Shown: piece by piece, positions 10,199 to 23,800 of the stretch
How positions within the stretch are numbered: the stretch's first letter is position 1
Layout: the number at the start of each line of letters is the position of its first letter
Origin: Ascidia mentula
Taxonomy: Eukaryota > Chordata > Ascidiacea > Phlebobranchia > Ascidiidae
NCBI GenBank assembly: GCA_947561715.1
Contig: OX387204.1
Location: 16,931,001 to 16,995,000 of the forward strand
DNA: 64,000 bases
Direction of reading: 5' to 3'
Notes under the pieces: model-generated
Told to the model about the DNA's origin: nothing
The model's input: the letters and a program-made list of their open reading frames with translations, nothing else
Database searches by the model: none
Made by a program: the position numbers and the translations under genes

Positions 10199-13100
10199 AT
10201 GTCAAGAGCAGTAAACAGTTGTGTGATGATCTGGACATTGGTTATGTTGATATCTCAAGAGTTTGGCTGTAAGTGTTTTATTCAACTAATTTGATTTAAG
10301 AAAGGTACAAGTTCATCGTGAGCAAGGCAGTTATCGTTCCATTGTAGGTTCCTCGTCGAAACCATGCACATATCGTTTCTTTTCAATGTCCAATGACAAA
10401 CGAACTTGGCAGGATGCGAAGGAACGATGTATTGAGCTTGGTGGAAACCTTGCGAGAATTCTTGATGCCGAAACACAAAACAGACTTATTCGTCTTGCAA
10501 ACAACATGCGTAAAAAACCCATTTGTACTAATTTAAAACTGTTTGGATATTTTTTTCCAATAAACATTATCTCGTCATTCAGAAACAGAAAGCAAACTCT
10601 TTTTCTTGTTTTCCAGCTTGTTTTGTAGGTGGTAGACGTTTTGGAGACAAATTTACATGGCCGGACGGAGTTGTTTTTTACCAGAGGAGTACAATAGGTT
10701 TTCGTTTTGTAAATCTTCTTTCATGAATTTACGACTAAACGATATCAATTATCATGCTTAAAGTTGGAATTTAAATAAAAAATACAATTCAAAAACTTTA
10801 TCTCATATTTTCAATTTAAGTGGACAAAGAACGAATAGATAACAATCATAACTATATTAGTCAAAAATATCCTAGGAAAACATGGCGTTTGTTTGTTACG
10901 ATTCAAGGTTATGGCATGGTGGGTCCGCCAATAATGTCTTGGACCGGTAAAGAATATACAGCCTGGTTTGATAACCAACATCCCGGAACTGGTGAGTGTG
11001 TTTTGCTTGAAAAACATTTCAAATGGGGGTGGTATGCTGGTGATTGCAACCTAAAAATCCACTATATTTGTGAATTCAAAGGTGGGTTTAATAATATTGT
11101 AATATTTAAACGACTGACATGGTGCTGTTTGCAGATCAACCACGAAAAATCGTATTTTCACAAACAAGATACTTTGCAATTGTCGGTGAAACAATCATTA
11201 TCAAAGGAAAAATTACCGAACCTTATATAGAAGCTATAACTATCAGAGCAATTTACAACCTAAACAGACGGGTAACTTTAGCAACCAACTACACGGGTGT
11301 GGACTTCAGTTATTCCATCCAGGATATTAGTCCATCTCATTTTGGTAACATTGTAATTGAAGCAATTGGAGTCGAATCGAAATGCAAATTTTCCAAGAGC
11401 ACTTTTTTGAATGAAGGTAACAATAATAAGTTTGGTTAATGAATTCCAGTACTGTAATATTCATTTACATTTACGCAGTAAAAATTCAGATTGACAGAAA
11501 CAGAATAGTTGCGGAAAACTATGGAAATCATGAATCTGTTAGTTGCTCTTTATCAGAAAACCATTCCACCCCAATAACATGGATGAGGTATAAATTGTTT
11601 GTTGATACCTGTGATTATAACTGTGGAAAAATGTTATTTTACCACTCACTGCCAAATAAAACACGTTTTTAGATCTTATTTTCACACTGCAATTAGAAAT
11701 ATTTGCTATTAAATCCGTTGTACATGCAGCCCATTTGTGTAATATTTATCTTGTGGGTTAACCACCCCCTAATCATCTCTACTCACATGTATATAATCCT
11801 CAAAATTTGGGGCCCCTGATTTTAGTGAACAAAATATTTGTCCAGAAAAAACTAATACGTTTCAAAAGTAAATGAAAGAAGTCAATTTTAGTGAGGAAAT
11901 GTGATAACAAGTGACATTTATTCCGCAGAAACGATGCAACGGTTTCCAACAAAAATAGTTCCAACGTTTACCAATCTTTCAGCACCACCCACAGTTCATC
12001 CACTCTTCACATAATAGTGAATGATGTGAGTGAATCGGGGAATTACACTTGCATGGGAACAAATATGATTGAATCTAAACTGAAAATGAAGTATTTGCAA
12101 GTGTTTGGTAAGTCAACATTTTTTGTTTTTAATTTTTTTTTAAATTTTAACGCAGTAATAACGATTTCGGTCGCATGGAGAGCCATGCATGTGCACACAA
12201 AGCACACTAGTGAACAACAAAAACAAAAAAATCAAATAGTTTTAAGGGGGGCGATCTTCCCTTGATGGTTCCGCCCCAGACGTACACAGCAAAATTCATG
12301 GATACATTTAAAGTAAAAATCATCTTGTTTTAGTTAAAGTAAACATCACATTATCCCGAAGAAATTTGGACTTGGAACAATGGGAGAATGTAACGGTTGA
12401 TTGCACATCGTATGGAAATCCCAGGCCTGTGGTTAACTGGTACTGGTAAGTTTTTGCATCATACGCTTGTTAAAAACATTAGTCCCTTTTAACAGAAAAT
12501 TCGTTGGTAAGATGTAAAACTTTACAGTGGGGTTTCAGCATAATTTTACCCTAAATTATGTGGAGATGAGGTTTTATTTTGATCTTTATTGTTTTTTAGG
12601 AAAGAAAATTTGATAAGAAACTTTTCATATTCTGTGTCGGTTTCCCAGCAAAAAATATCACAAGGTCGATACCACGTAATGAAACGCCTTCACTTTATAA
12701 AGGTTGGTGCAGCTTATGGCGGAGTTTACGAATGTTGGGCAGAAAACCGCAAGAACACAAAACTGCTGTCTCAAACCAGAAGAGAAGTCACTCTGAAAGG
12801 TAGTAGTGACCATAAACTGCTCGAGTTTCAGTTAAAATGTTAGTTGTTTTAGTTCGTCCAAACATAACACTTTCTGCATCAGAAATTATTGCGGAAAAAT
12901 TTCACCAGCAATATGTTGATTGTGTCTCTTATGGGTTTCCAAGACCTAACGTTACATGGAAAAGGTAAACACATGATTTAGCATCAGTTCAACAAATCCG
13001 TAACTTTGGTTTTAAATTTTAGAAATAAATCTGTCATCGGAGCTTCAAATTCTAATATCTACACGAGTATTGTTAATAACACAAATAATTTGCAAACAAC

Positions 13101-16100
13101 TCGATTAAATTTTATCATCGATAATGTTGCGGATTCAGGAACTTACGTTTGTCAGTCAACAAACAATCATATTGACAAGGAGGAAAAGGCGTTTATAATT
13201 AGAGGTATCCTACTGCTATGATTTGATTTTTTTGTCATTTGTCAGTTAACCAATGCATCTACAGTACCAGCAAATATATCGGTTACTCAAACCAGCAAAG
13301 TTGTTAGTATTCCAGAAACGTTTACGATTGGTTGTGAATCATATGGTTTTCCATTGCCGACAACATATTGGATTCGGTAAAGCGATTGGCAAAATCAAAA
13401 ATTTGTTTTGTTCTACTCCGTATATTCATGAAATCAACAATACGCTGTGTTCATAGAAATGATCATGTAGCAAACTGCACTACTAACACCTCCTCGGTTT
13501 GCCAAAAACGTACAACCGTCGGCGAATTCAAATCCATATCTTGGTTGAACACAAATATAAACTGCATAGAAGATGCTGGAAGTTATCACTGCAAAGCCTT
13601 CAATAAATTTGGTTTAAAAATGGTCTCAGAAACCTTTACTCTTCTTGGTGAAACTGTGATGTTTTTCGTCCTAAGAATCTTAGCGATATTTAGTTATTTT
13701 AACATTTTTAGTTGAGACAAACATTTCTCTCACTACAAATTACGCCAGATTGCTGGTGGGTGAATCCACAAACGTGACTTGTACTTCTTTCGGATATTAC
13801 ACTCCTACTGTTTATTGGACCAGGTAAAAAATAACTATCGAAAAAAGCTAAGATTTAATCTTTTCTTTGACACTTTATTTTTAGATCTTTGGAAAACATA
13901 TCGAATAAATCGTCAACACGAATATATTATGAAACATTCAACGTGGACAAATTCCAAACGATAAGTGTACTGAATATAAATGTTGCCAATGTTAATGATT
14001 CTGGTATTTTTTTCTGCCGAACTACATCAAATACCAAGAGTTTACGTATTGTCGTTACAACCCCACAGCAGGTTGCGTTTGCAGCTGGTATGTATGCTTG
14101 TCTTGTGAGCAATGTTACTTACACTTGCAAATATTAATTCCTATTTATTGGGTTAGGTGTCAACGTATTTGTGTCAAAATGGTTTATTCCCACAGTTATT
14201 GGATTTTCTGTTTTGATTATTTTGTTCATATCTGTAGGTGTGGTAATCAAGTGGAGGTAAACACTTCCGACCATATTAAATCAAAAAAATGTTGTCCTAT
14301 TTTAATTATTTAATGTTTAGGGAAAAAATATGTGCAACTATTTACAAACGGAAAAGAAACGCAGCAGAAACCTCGTTATAATTGGAATTGAATAAAAGAG
14401 TGAGTTGGAAGTACTCCCCAGGTAATCGGAAGATAAAACTTTTTAGGAATCAATCCGTTTCAAAAAAAGTTTGCTTTGTAATTATAACCTTTAGAGGATG
14501 GGCCTGATGACATTTATAACACACGGATACGTAAGTTTTACTTGAGTGAATTTTACACGAAGAGCGCAGATAATTCACACAAAGCAATCAAATCACAATA
14601 TCAGGTACGTGTATAACTTCTGCCATTTATGTTGCCAAAATATCCATTTAGTATTTTTTGCTTTGTGCACATAGAGTCATAGATTGTTGATACACAAATT
14701 ATGTGGTATTTGCCTTGCAGAAAATAAGAAGACAATCAAGAAATGCTTTCAGCATTGAAACAGCAAAAAACAACCCATGTCGAAATCGTTACAAGAATAT
14801 TTTACCATGTAAGTTGTTGTTCATTGCACAGCGCAAGGTTAGTTGACAGATTCACAAACAATTTCTTGTCATAGGAACACTAACAACGGATTTACTCATG
14901 TTTTAGACAATGGTATGTTTTATTTATTCAAGGCGTATCTGCAAAAACTTATGCCATCATCAGTTGAAAGGGGAGTGGTTAGTCTTTCTCCATAGTGATA
15001 TAAAGGTGACCTGACTGATGCCAGACTGATGATGATGGCATAAGTTTTAGCATCAATTTCTTGAATAAATAAAACATGTGAATGCTTATAGCACTATGGG
15101 GAACTCTGTTTGTTCTCAGAGTTACTTGTCAGAAAAACAAATGGTTTTCTTCCTCACATTCAATACTTCATTTTTAATACTTTGTTGAATAAATTAACTT
15201 ATATGCAAACAGTACGAGATAAATTGCCCCGGAAGGTATTAAAAAATTTTCTGCATAATAATTTTGTCAAAAATACATCACATTTACACCAATAATGTCC
15301 GTAGACGATTATAACAGAGTGCTCCTTCGTGGACTTGAGGGCGATGAAAACGACTACATTAACGCATCATATGTAGAGGTTCGTCACCGTGCTGAATGCA
15401 GTGGAAAATAAACTGTTAACGATTCTAATTAGGGTTTTAAACAACCAAACAAGTGGATTGCAACCCAAGGCCCCATCGATACAACTGTAAATGATTTCTG
15501 GACGATGGTTTGGCTACAAAAAGTCAGAGTAATTGTAATGCTCACAAATCCAGACCAAAACAAAAAAGTAAGTGTTTAAATGAATTTTGATATGATATTT
15601 TTAAACGCTTTTCGCTGTTTAGTCAAGGTGTGCTCTTTACTGGCCCCAGAGCTTCGCCCCCTTTAAACTGTACGGCCGTGTTAACGTGAAACTGCTTAAA
15701 GTCCTGAACAAACATGGTTTCATTGTCAGGAAAATGGCAATCGAAGAAGCGAACACCTTATATGTTTCGGTATACTAGGTTTAAATAGAAGCTCTTCGTT
15801 GCTGTTATTGTTCTTATATCGCTTTAAATCCAGGAACAACGAGTTGTGACTCACTACCAATTACTTGCTTGGCCCGGTTGTGGAGTTCCACAAACAACAA
15901 CTGACTTTCTCACATTCACAAACCAAGTTCAGAAGGAAATGGATCGCGTAAATCGAACTTTGCGAACTCAGGTTCCCACTGTGGTCCATTGTAGGTAAAA
16001 ATAGTGATTATATACCTTTGTAAGCTCAGTGACTGCGAAATAAACTTCAAGTATGTTTATCAAGCGGAGGTGCCGGCAGAACGGGGACTTTCATTGGTTT

Positions 16101-16401
16101 TGTTTATTTGTTGGAGGAATTAAGTCAAACTGGCTCAGTTGATGCTTTCAAGGCCGTTTGCCACCTGAGAGAGCAAAGAATGGAAATGGTGCAAAATGCG
16201 GTAAATGTGTTTCTTTTCCCCGAGTTATTTTAACTTGTGTTAACTTCATTTGTTACATTTATCTAGGAGCAATACATATTCTTGCACCACTTGATTGCAC
16301 AAAGTGTTGAATGTTGCGAAACCCGAACAAATGTTTCTGGACTGAACGAAAACGTTGAGCAACTTGAATGGTTTGTGACCTGCATACAAAAAACTGTTTA
16401 G
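10199..16401 (+). CDS. Receptor copy B1: CTLD-Ig(6)-TM-PTP, stop after the TM segment
   Basis: Type B receptor. Exons as read: 10199-10268 (signal peptide), 10348-10509, 10617-10697 and 10908-11081 (CTLD), 11135-11416 (Ig-like), 11479-11587 + 11929-12107, 12334-12445 + 12600-12799, 12853-12964 + 13023-13204, 13265-13376 + 13457-13647 and 13712-13823 + 13885-14087 (five two-exon Ig domains), 14157-14255 (TM), then juxtamembrane and PTP exons to TAG at 16401. The juxtamembrane exon beginning 14321 reads in frame into TAA at 14379-14381, where B4 has AAA and B5 GAA. The mature protein would therefore be a membrane receptor with a stub tail and no phosphatase, although the downstream PTP exons look undamaged (WPGCGVP at about 15870-15890, [10 protein letters not shown]). 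Exon skipping or a sequencing error could restore the phosphatase. Confidence 0.8.
14912..15079. mobile_element. Intronic foldback (MITE-like) element in B1
   Basis: The ends are inverted copies: ATGTTTTATTTATTCAAG... on the left and ...CTTGAATAAATAAAACAT on the right, continuing inward with AACTTATGCCATCATCAG against CTGATGATGATGGCATAAG. The centre GGGGAGTGGTTAGTCTTTCTCC is conserved. The element lies in the same intron, between the KNRY exon and the [10 protein letters not shown] exon, in every type B copy, so it entered before type B amplified. It is absent from type A. Confidence 0.6.
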
Positions 16402-17861
16402 CATAAAATGTAAATCATGCCCTCACAGTTCACCTTCTTCAAGTGACGTCATCAACGAGATATACAGCTGGGTTAAGTTGTCTGATGACGTCATAGCTTC
16501 AGCAAAGCCGACAAAGGATTAAATTCCTAAATATTCGGATTGCTTTTTTACGTTGGGATTTTCGGTGTTCAAATCCGCGGTCGGGACAATTGCCCAAATG
16601 TCACAATATCTGAAGAATCAGCTTAAAATTAACAATTCGTAATTGTGACACATGCGACTCGACGAGACGCCGTTAGATATGTTTTAAAATTTGTGTCTCA
16701 AAATTGTAAAGGGTGTTGACGTAAATCTGCCTTGGATTGTATTTTTGAAAAATGTTATAAGTTAATGACGTGAACTATACTTATTTCATATCATATCAAT
16801 CATCCTTTTATGTTTCTTCCATGACTTCAATGAGTTTAGCATCTTGGCTGCGTTTCTATACCTGTACTCTTATATTCAATATACACACCGACTAACAGCT
16901 AATGTCACGGTTGATAATAATGGAAAAGTTTAGTAGCTGATCTAGCTTAGGGCCAGTATACCCGGCCCCTAAAGACCACGAAGTGGTTTTGGGAGGACGC
17001 TTTAAGCATCAGGTCTTTGTGAGATTTTCACGTGATATTGCATATGTAGGTTTATGTGCAATGCTACTTGAGTCGTGTTGCACCATCACTAAGTCATGTT
17101 AATTTATTCCAACAAAGCACTAGGAAGGTAATCTTTCGCATACAATATTTTAAGAGCATTAGTCCTAACTGGGACAGCAAGTGGAAAAAATTTCTGACTA
17201 CTACGATTCAAAGTTTAAGTACCACTCTCACATTCAACAACTTTATCTGTGAATATTGAAACCTAACCAGACATGATTTGGAAACGTTGCTGACATAGTT
17301 ATGATGTCGAACAAGTATTAATTTTTACGCCTAATGATCAGTCGTATCTCGTTTGTGAGGGCCGCTGTGACCCAAACAAACCACCCACGCAACAACAATT
17401 CCCACGGCAAAAGGCCACCTGAACAATGGCATATTTGCATTGCAAGGTGTTTTAAGCCTTGCATTGTGAATATTTTGGAACAATCCATACAGCAGGTCAA
17501 CTTAAAATTGCTATGTAGATATATATCTCTTCATATGCATAAGGAATGGTGTTATCCCTTTTTTAGAAAATCCGTGTGCAAATACCTTTTTTTTGAAGCT
17601 GTAGCCAGTGATTTTTCTGTTACTTTACGCACTCACGTTTATTTGGTATCATTAACTCGGGTAACTTTGACAGTGAAGGATTACTTTCTTTGCATTCGCA
17701 TGAAAGTTGTCCTCTTTGAAAACATTTTCCTTTCTTGAATAATGTGTTGACATCTTTTTGTGAGCACCAACGGCAGGAGCATTATTTTTTTAATTTCAGC
17801 AGATCTCACCTTTCAAGATAATTTAAACATTAATGTCTTAGTATTTAGCATTCAAGTAAAG
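16402..17861. repeat. Inter-unit spacer 2
   Basis: Homologous to the other spacers; no gene supported. It includes the paired TGACGTCA octamers at 16444-16451 and 16486-16493, 43 nt after the B1 stop. Compared with spacer 1 it lacks several hundred bases, by deletion between the GTTGCTATACC-like segment and the ACACCGACTAACAGC segment. Confidence 0.6.
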
Positions 17862-20800
17862 ATGTCAGAAGCAGTAAACAGTTGTGTGATGATCTGGACA
17901 TTGGTTTTGTTGATTTCTCAAGAGTTTGGCTGTAAGTGTTTTATTCAACTATTTTGATTCAAGAAATGTGCAAGTTCATTGTAAGCAAGGTAGTTATCGT
18001 TCCATTGTAGGTTCCTCATCGAAACCATGCACATATCGTTTCTTTTCAATGTCCAATGACAAACGAACTTGGCAGGATGCGAAGGAACGATGTATTGAGC
18101 TTGGTGGAAACCTTGCGAGAATTTCTGATGCCGAAACACAAAACAGACTTATTCGTCTTGCAAACAACAAAAATACAATGCGTAAAAAATACATTTGTAC
18201 TAATTTAAATCTGTTTGGATATTTTTTTTCCAATAAAATTTATCACGTCATTCAGAAACAGAAAGCAACTAATTTTTTCTTGTTTTCTAGCTTGGTATTT
18301 AGGTGGTAGACGTCTTGGAAACAAATTTACGTGGCCAGACGGAGTTGTTTTTTACCAACGGAAAATAGGTTTTCGTTTCGTAAATGTTTTTTCATGAAAT
18401 ATTGGCTAACCCATATTAATTACCATGATTAAAGTTAAAATTAAAATGCAAAATTAAATCAAAATCTTTATCTTATGTTTTCAATTCAAGTGAGCAAAGA
18501 ATGGATAGATAACAATCATAACTATATCAGTCAAAACTATCCTAAGTATCCTAAGTCGTTCGTTTCTTATGGTTTAAGGTTATGGTTTCAATGGTTCGTC
18601 AATGTCATGGACCGGTAAAGTATATACAGCCTGGTTACTTAACTCACAGCACGGAACTGGTAAATGTGTTCTGCTTGTAAATTCTTTTAATTGGGGGTGG
18701 CATGCTGGTGATTGCAACAAAAAATTCAACTATATTTGTGAATTCAAAGGTGGGTTTAATAATATTGTAATATTTAAACGACTGACATGGTGCTGTTTGC
18801 AGATCAACCACGAAAAATCGTATTTTCACAAACAAATTACTCTGCAATTGTCGGTGAAACAATCATTATCAAAGGAAAAATTACCGAACCTTATATAGAA
18901 GCGCTAAGTATCAGAGTAATTTACAACCTAAACCAACGGGTAACTCTAGTAACCAACTACACGGGTGTGGACTTCAGTTATTATATCCAGGATGTTAGTC
19001 CTTCTCATTTTGGTAAAGTTACAATTGAAGCCATTGGAGTCGAATCGATGTGCAAATTTTCCAAGAGCACTTTTTTGAATGAAGGTAACAATAACAAGAT
19101 TGAGTAATGAAGGTGGGTTCCAGTACTGTAACATTTTTTCACATGTACGCAGTAAAGATTGAGATTGACAGAAACAAAATAGTTGCAAAAAAACATGGAA
19201 ATTATGAATCTATTAGTTGCTCTTTGTCAGAAAACCATCCCACACCAATAACATGGATGAGGTATAAAATGTTTATTGATATCTGTGATTACAACTGTGG
19301 AAGCATGTTTTGTACACCGCCATATAATTCATGTTTTCTTCTGCACTCCACTACATTTTATTTACGTTTGTCATTGCTGGGTTTAGATCCTTTTTTCACA
19401 CTGCAACTAGAGATATTTGCTATTAAATCCGATGTAAGTGCAGCCCATTTGTGTAATATTAATCTTGTGGGTTAACCACACCCTAATCGTCTCTACTCAC
19501 CTGTATATATCCCCAAAAAGTTCAAGGTCCCTAATCTTAGTGATCAGAATGTTTGTCCAGAAAAACTAACACGTTTCAAAAGTAAATGCAGGAAGTCATA
19601 TTTTAGCAAGGAAATGTGATAACAAGTCACGTTTATCGCGCAGAAATGACGCAATCGTTTCCAAAAAAAGTAGTTCCAACGTTTATCAATCTGTCAGCTC
19701 CTCCCGCAGTGCATCCACTCTTCACATAACTGTGACCGATGTGAGTGAATCAGGGAATTATACTTGCATGGGAACAAATAGGATTGGATCCAAACTGATA
19801 ATGAAGTATTTGCAAGTGTTTGGTAAGTCAACATTTTTGAATGTTAACGCAATAATGACGATTTCGGTCGCATACAGACGTATAGATAGCCATGCATACT
19901 GGCACAGTAGTGAACAACAAAAATCAATATTAAAACAGCCCTTTTGTCTGCCACTGCAGTGATTTTGCCAGTGTTATGGCATTTGTTAAATGGGACCATC
20001 GTCTCTTTTTGATTCCGTCCCTGCCTTACACAGCAAAATTTCTCGTTTTTTGCAGTTGCTCCAAATATATCTTTGAGCAACACAACAATTGTTGCTGAAT
20101 ACGGTCAACAAATCCACGTTGATTGTATTTCGTTTGGATTTCCCAAACCAACTGTATCGTGGACGAGGTTTGTTCTCCGTTTTAATCACTCTGTATAACG
20201 TTACGCATAGACAATTAAATCAATTGATGCCAATTGAAGCTTTAAAATGAATTTTTTTCAGTTTCTACTAACATTTTGGTAAACTTATGAAATTGTGAAA
20301 CTTATGCAGAAACCGAAAAATTATAAGAGCATCATCGATTTTCCAAACTACAGAAAACAATGGCGTCATTGCAATCTGGAAATTATGAATGTGTTGCAAA
20401 AAATATGTATGGAAAAGTCAAAGGAAAGTTAACTATATATGGTAAGAATAACATAAAATACATTCTTTAAATTATACTAAAAATCACCTTGTTAATATAT
20501 ATGTATTTAACATATACAGTCCCGGAAATAGCCACAACAATAAAATACATTTTTAGTAAAAATCACCTTGTTTTAGTTAAAGTAAACATCACATTATCGC
20601 GAAGAAATTTAGACTTGAAACAATGGGAGAATGTTACGGTTGATTGCACTTCGTATGGAAATCCCAGGCCTGTGGTTAACTGGTACAGGTAAGGTTTTGT
20701 AACTTTTGAAAAGGAAATGCTTATAGGTAAGATGTAAAACGTGACGGAAGGGTTTCTGCATTACATCCTAATATTTGTATAGCTAATATCTTGCTCTTTA

Positions 20801-23800
20801 TTGTTTTTAGGCGTGGAAATTTGATAACAAACTTTTCATATTCGGTGTCGGTTTCCCAGCAAATATTATCGCAAGGTCGATACCACGTAACGAAACGCCT
20901 TCACTTAACAAAAGTTTTTGCAGCTTATGGCGGAGTTTACCAATGTTGGGCACAAAACCGAAAGAACACAAAACTGCTGTCTCTAACCAGAAAAGAAGTC
21001 ACTCTGAAAGGTATAGTAGTGACCATAAACTGTTTAAGTCCCAGCTAAACTGTTAGATGTATTTAGTTCGTCCAAACATAACACTTTCTGATTCAGAAAC
21101 TATTGCTAAAAAGTTTTATCGGCAATACGTTAATTGTGTCTCCTATGGGTTTCCAAGACCTAACGTTACATGGAAAAGGTAAACACATGATTTAGCATCA
21201 GTTCAACAAATCCGTAACTTTGGTTTTAAATTTTAGAAATAAATCTGTCATCGGAGCTTCAAATTCTAATATCTACACGAGTATTGTTAACAACACGAAG
21301 TATTTGCAAACAGCTCGATTAAATTTTATGGGTAATGATGTTGCGGATTCAGGAACTTACCTTTGTCAGTCAACAAACAATCATATTGATAAGGAGGAAA
21401 AGGCGTTTGTAATTAGAGGTATCCAATCGTAATGATTTGCTTTTATTGCTCTCATTTAACCAATGCATCCACAGTACCAGCAAATATATCGGTTACTCAA
21501 ACCAGCAAAGTTGTTAGTATTCCAGAAACGTTTAAAATTGGTTGTGAATCCTATGGTTTTCCATTGCCGACAACATATTGGATACGGTAAAGCGATTGGC
21601 AAAATGAAAACTTTGTTTTGTTCTACTCCGTATATTCATGAAATCAACATTACGTTGTGTCATGTAGCAAACTGCACAACTAACACCACCTCGGTTTGCC
21701 AAAATCGTACAACCGTCGGCGAATTCAAATCCATATCCTGGGTAAACTTCAATATTACCAATATAGAAGATGCTGGAGGTTATCACTGCAAAGCCTCTAA
21801 TATTCCTGGTTTGAAAATGACCTCAGAAACCTTTACTCTTTTTGGTGAGTTTTTGAGTTCTTCTGTTATTTGTTTTTGGGGAAAATGAAAACTTGTACTT
21901 TTAGTCACACCCAACGTTTCCTTGTCATCAAGTCACGTTACAATAGCAGAGGGAGAATCTGCAAACGTTACTTGTACTTCATTCGGATATTACAACCCAA
22001 TAGTGTATTGGACACGGTGAGTGATTCGTGTTATACGGTTTCTCATTTTCGCAGAAAGCATGTTATGGAAAATTTTTCGTTTTCAGTATCTTCAAAAACT
22101 TATCGACTAACTCGTTGAATCGAATAAATTTTAAAACTACAAGTGTCGGTGAATTTAAGACGGAAAGTACACTTAATATTCAAACTTCTGATGTCAGTGA
22201 TTCTGGTACTTTTGTTTGCCACGCTGGATCTAGTTACGAAAGTTTCAACTTTTCCGTTTTGTCCCCACAACAGACACAAGGTATGACGGAAATATTTTGC
22301 TGTTTGGCAAATGATTTTCTACGCTTTACTTTTTATTATCATTCCAGTTTCTTTGTACAATGACACCGTATGTTCAATGTTAATTAGTAAAAACAAAAGC
22401 AACATTTGATCCACAAAGCGATGCTATTCGGCCCCTTGTTCAATAATTTCGTGATATTTATACGTTTGCTCGTTTGTGGTGATGCTAATTGTATTTGACA
22501 TACTATTTCACTCCATTTTGCCTGTATATATTAATTATTTTTATAGGTTTATCTACACCACAATGGTTGCTACCAGCTCTTATCGGATTGTCATTTTTAT
22601 TCATATCGGTCATAATTGCTGTGCTAGTGTTGGTGAAGTTTAGGTAAACGACCTTAAATTATAACACGTAAACCGCAAGCAAAGCAATTACTAAGTTAAA
22701 TCGTATTTAAATATTTTAGAGTTCGTGCACATAACAGAAAGAAACCCGAAATAAACCTTGAAACTGTCAACCCAGGTAAATAGCTGGTATTTAAAAAATA
22801 TACATCCTATTATTGCGTTTTGTCGAATTGTCAAGTAGGACTGTTGACAATAATGTTTGTAAAAATTCGACCACTGGTATTTCAGATTCCTCAGATTCTC
22901 CAGTCGAAACCAAACCTCGTCCAGACTCGACTGAGACGAGAATTTTTATGTTTTATTTATGTGATCTTTATGAGGAGAGCGCCAAGCACGGACATCAAGC
23001 ATTGAAAGCTCAACGTGAGGTGCGTTGTAAAGTTAACGTTTAGTCAACCTAAGTTTTTCTGCATAATATATTCAGGACCGGGTGATATGCAAATACACGG
23101 TATACGTAGTGGGCGCAATATTCATACTTTTAAATACAGATTTACAATCTGCTCCTGTGAAACATTTATATTTCGTGTGGTTTGTTTTGACAGAAAATAA
23201 GAATACAATCAAGACGTCTTCTCAGTGTTGAAACTGCTGAAAAAAACCCAAGTCGAAATCGTTACAAGAATATTTTACCATGTATGACAGTTTTTTCATT
23301 CATGAACGTATATTTTTAAATATCGTGTACATATAGATGAACACAACAGAGTGATTCTTCGCGGATTAAAAAGCGACGAAAATGATTACATTAACGCATC
23401 ATATGTTGAGGTTTGTCACTGCAGCAATGATTTCCTGGAAATTTTACATTGTTGCTAATATTTCTCAGGGTTTTAAACAACCGAACAAGTGGATTGCAAC
23501 CCAAGGCCCCATCGATACAACTGTGAATGATTTCTGGGCGATGGTTTGGGAACAAAATGTCAGAGTAATTGTAATGCTTGCCAATATATGTGAGAAGGGC
23601 AAGGTATTGTAATTAAACACTTTATGATTATTTTGCGAACCGATATCATGTCAAAAGAAATTTTAAAGTCAAAGTGCGCCGTCTACTGGCCTGAACACAT
23701 CGGTCACTCCCAAACCACAAACAAGTGCAAGTTCACTTAACTGACGTCATCGTTAAAGGGAGTTACGTCATCAGAAAGATAAATATCGAAGAAGGCAAGA

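Noticed and set aside
10331..10567. Minus-strand open frames over the CTLD exon in every copy
   Set aside because: They are the antisense shadow of the strongly conserved CTLD exon; the plus-strand lectin motifs explain the conservation.
10821..10907. Extra CTLD exon reading [16 protein letters not shown]
   Set aside because: It is open only in B1. A2, B2 and B4 run into TAA, A1 shifts frame into TGA and B5 has TAG, while an acceptor (TTCAAG/TTTAAG) just before GTTATGG fits all copies. It is treated as intron, though alternative use in B1 is possible.
14495..14603. DIYNTRI in the juxtamembrane exon as an ITIM
   Set aside because: The residue three after Tyr is Arg, not Ile/Leu/Val, so the spacing does not fit an ITIM.
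14990..15045. CTGATGATGATGG in the foldback element as another hammerhead
   Set aside because: There is no GAAA strand paired through a stem II and no TC cleavage context; it is simply the right arm of the inverted repeat.
17926..18003. Alternative CTLD start reading YFDSRNVQVHC before GSSSKPC
   Set aside because: It would need a 32-bp intron that makes TAA at the joint. The acceptor TTGTAG (TTTTAG in B4) before GTTCCTC is kept in all copies and joins the signal exon in phase.
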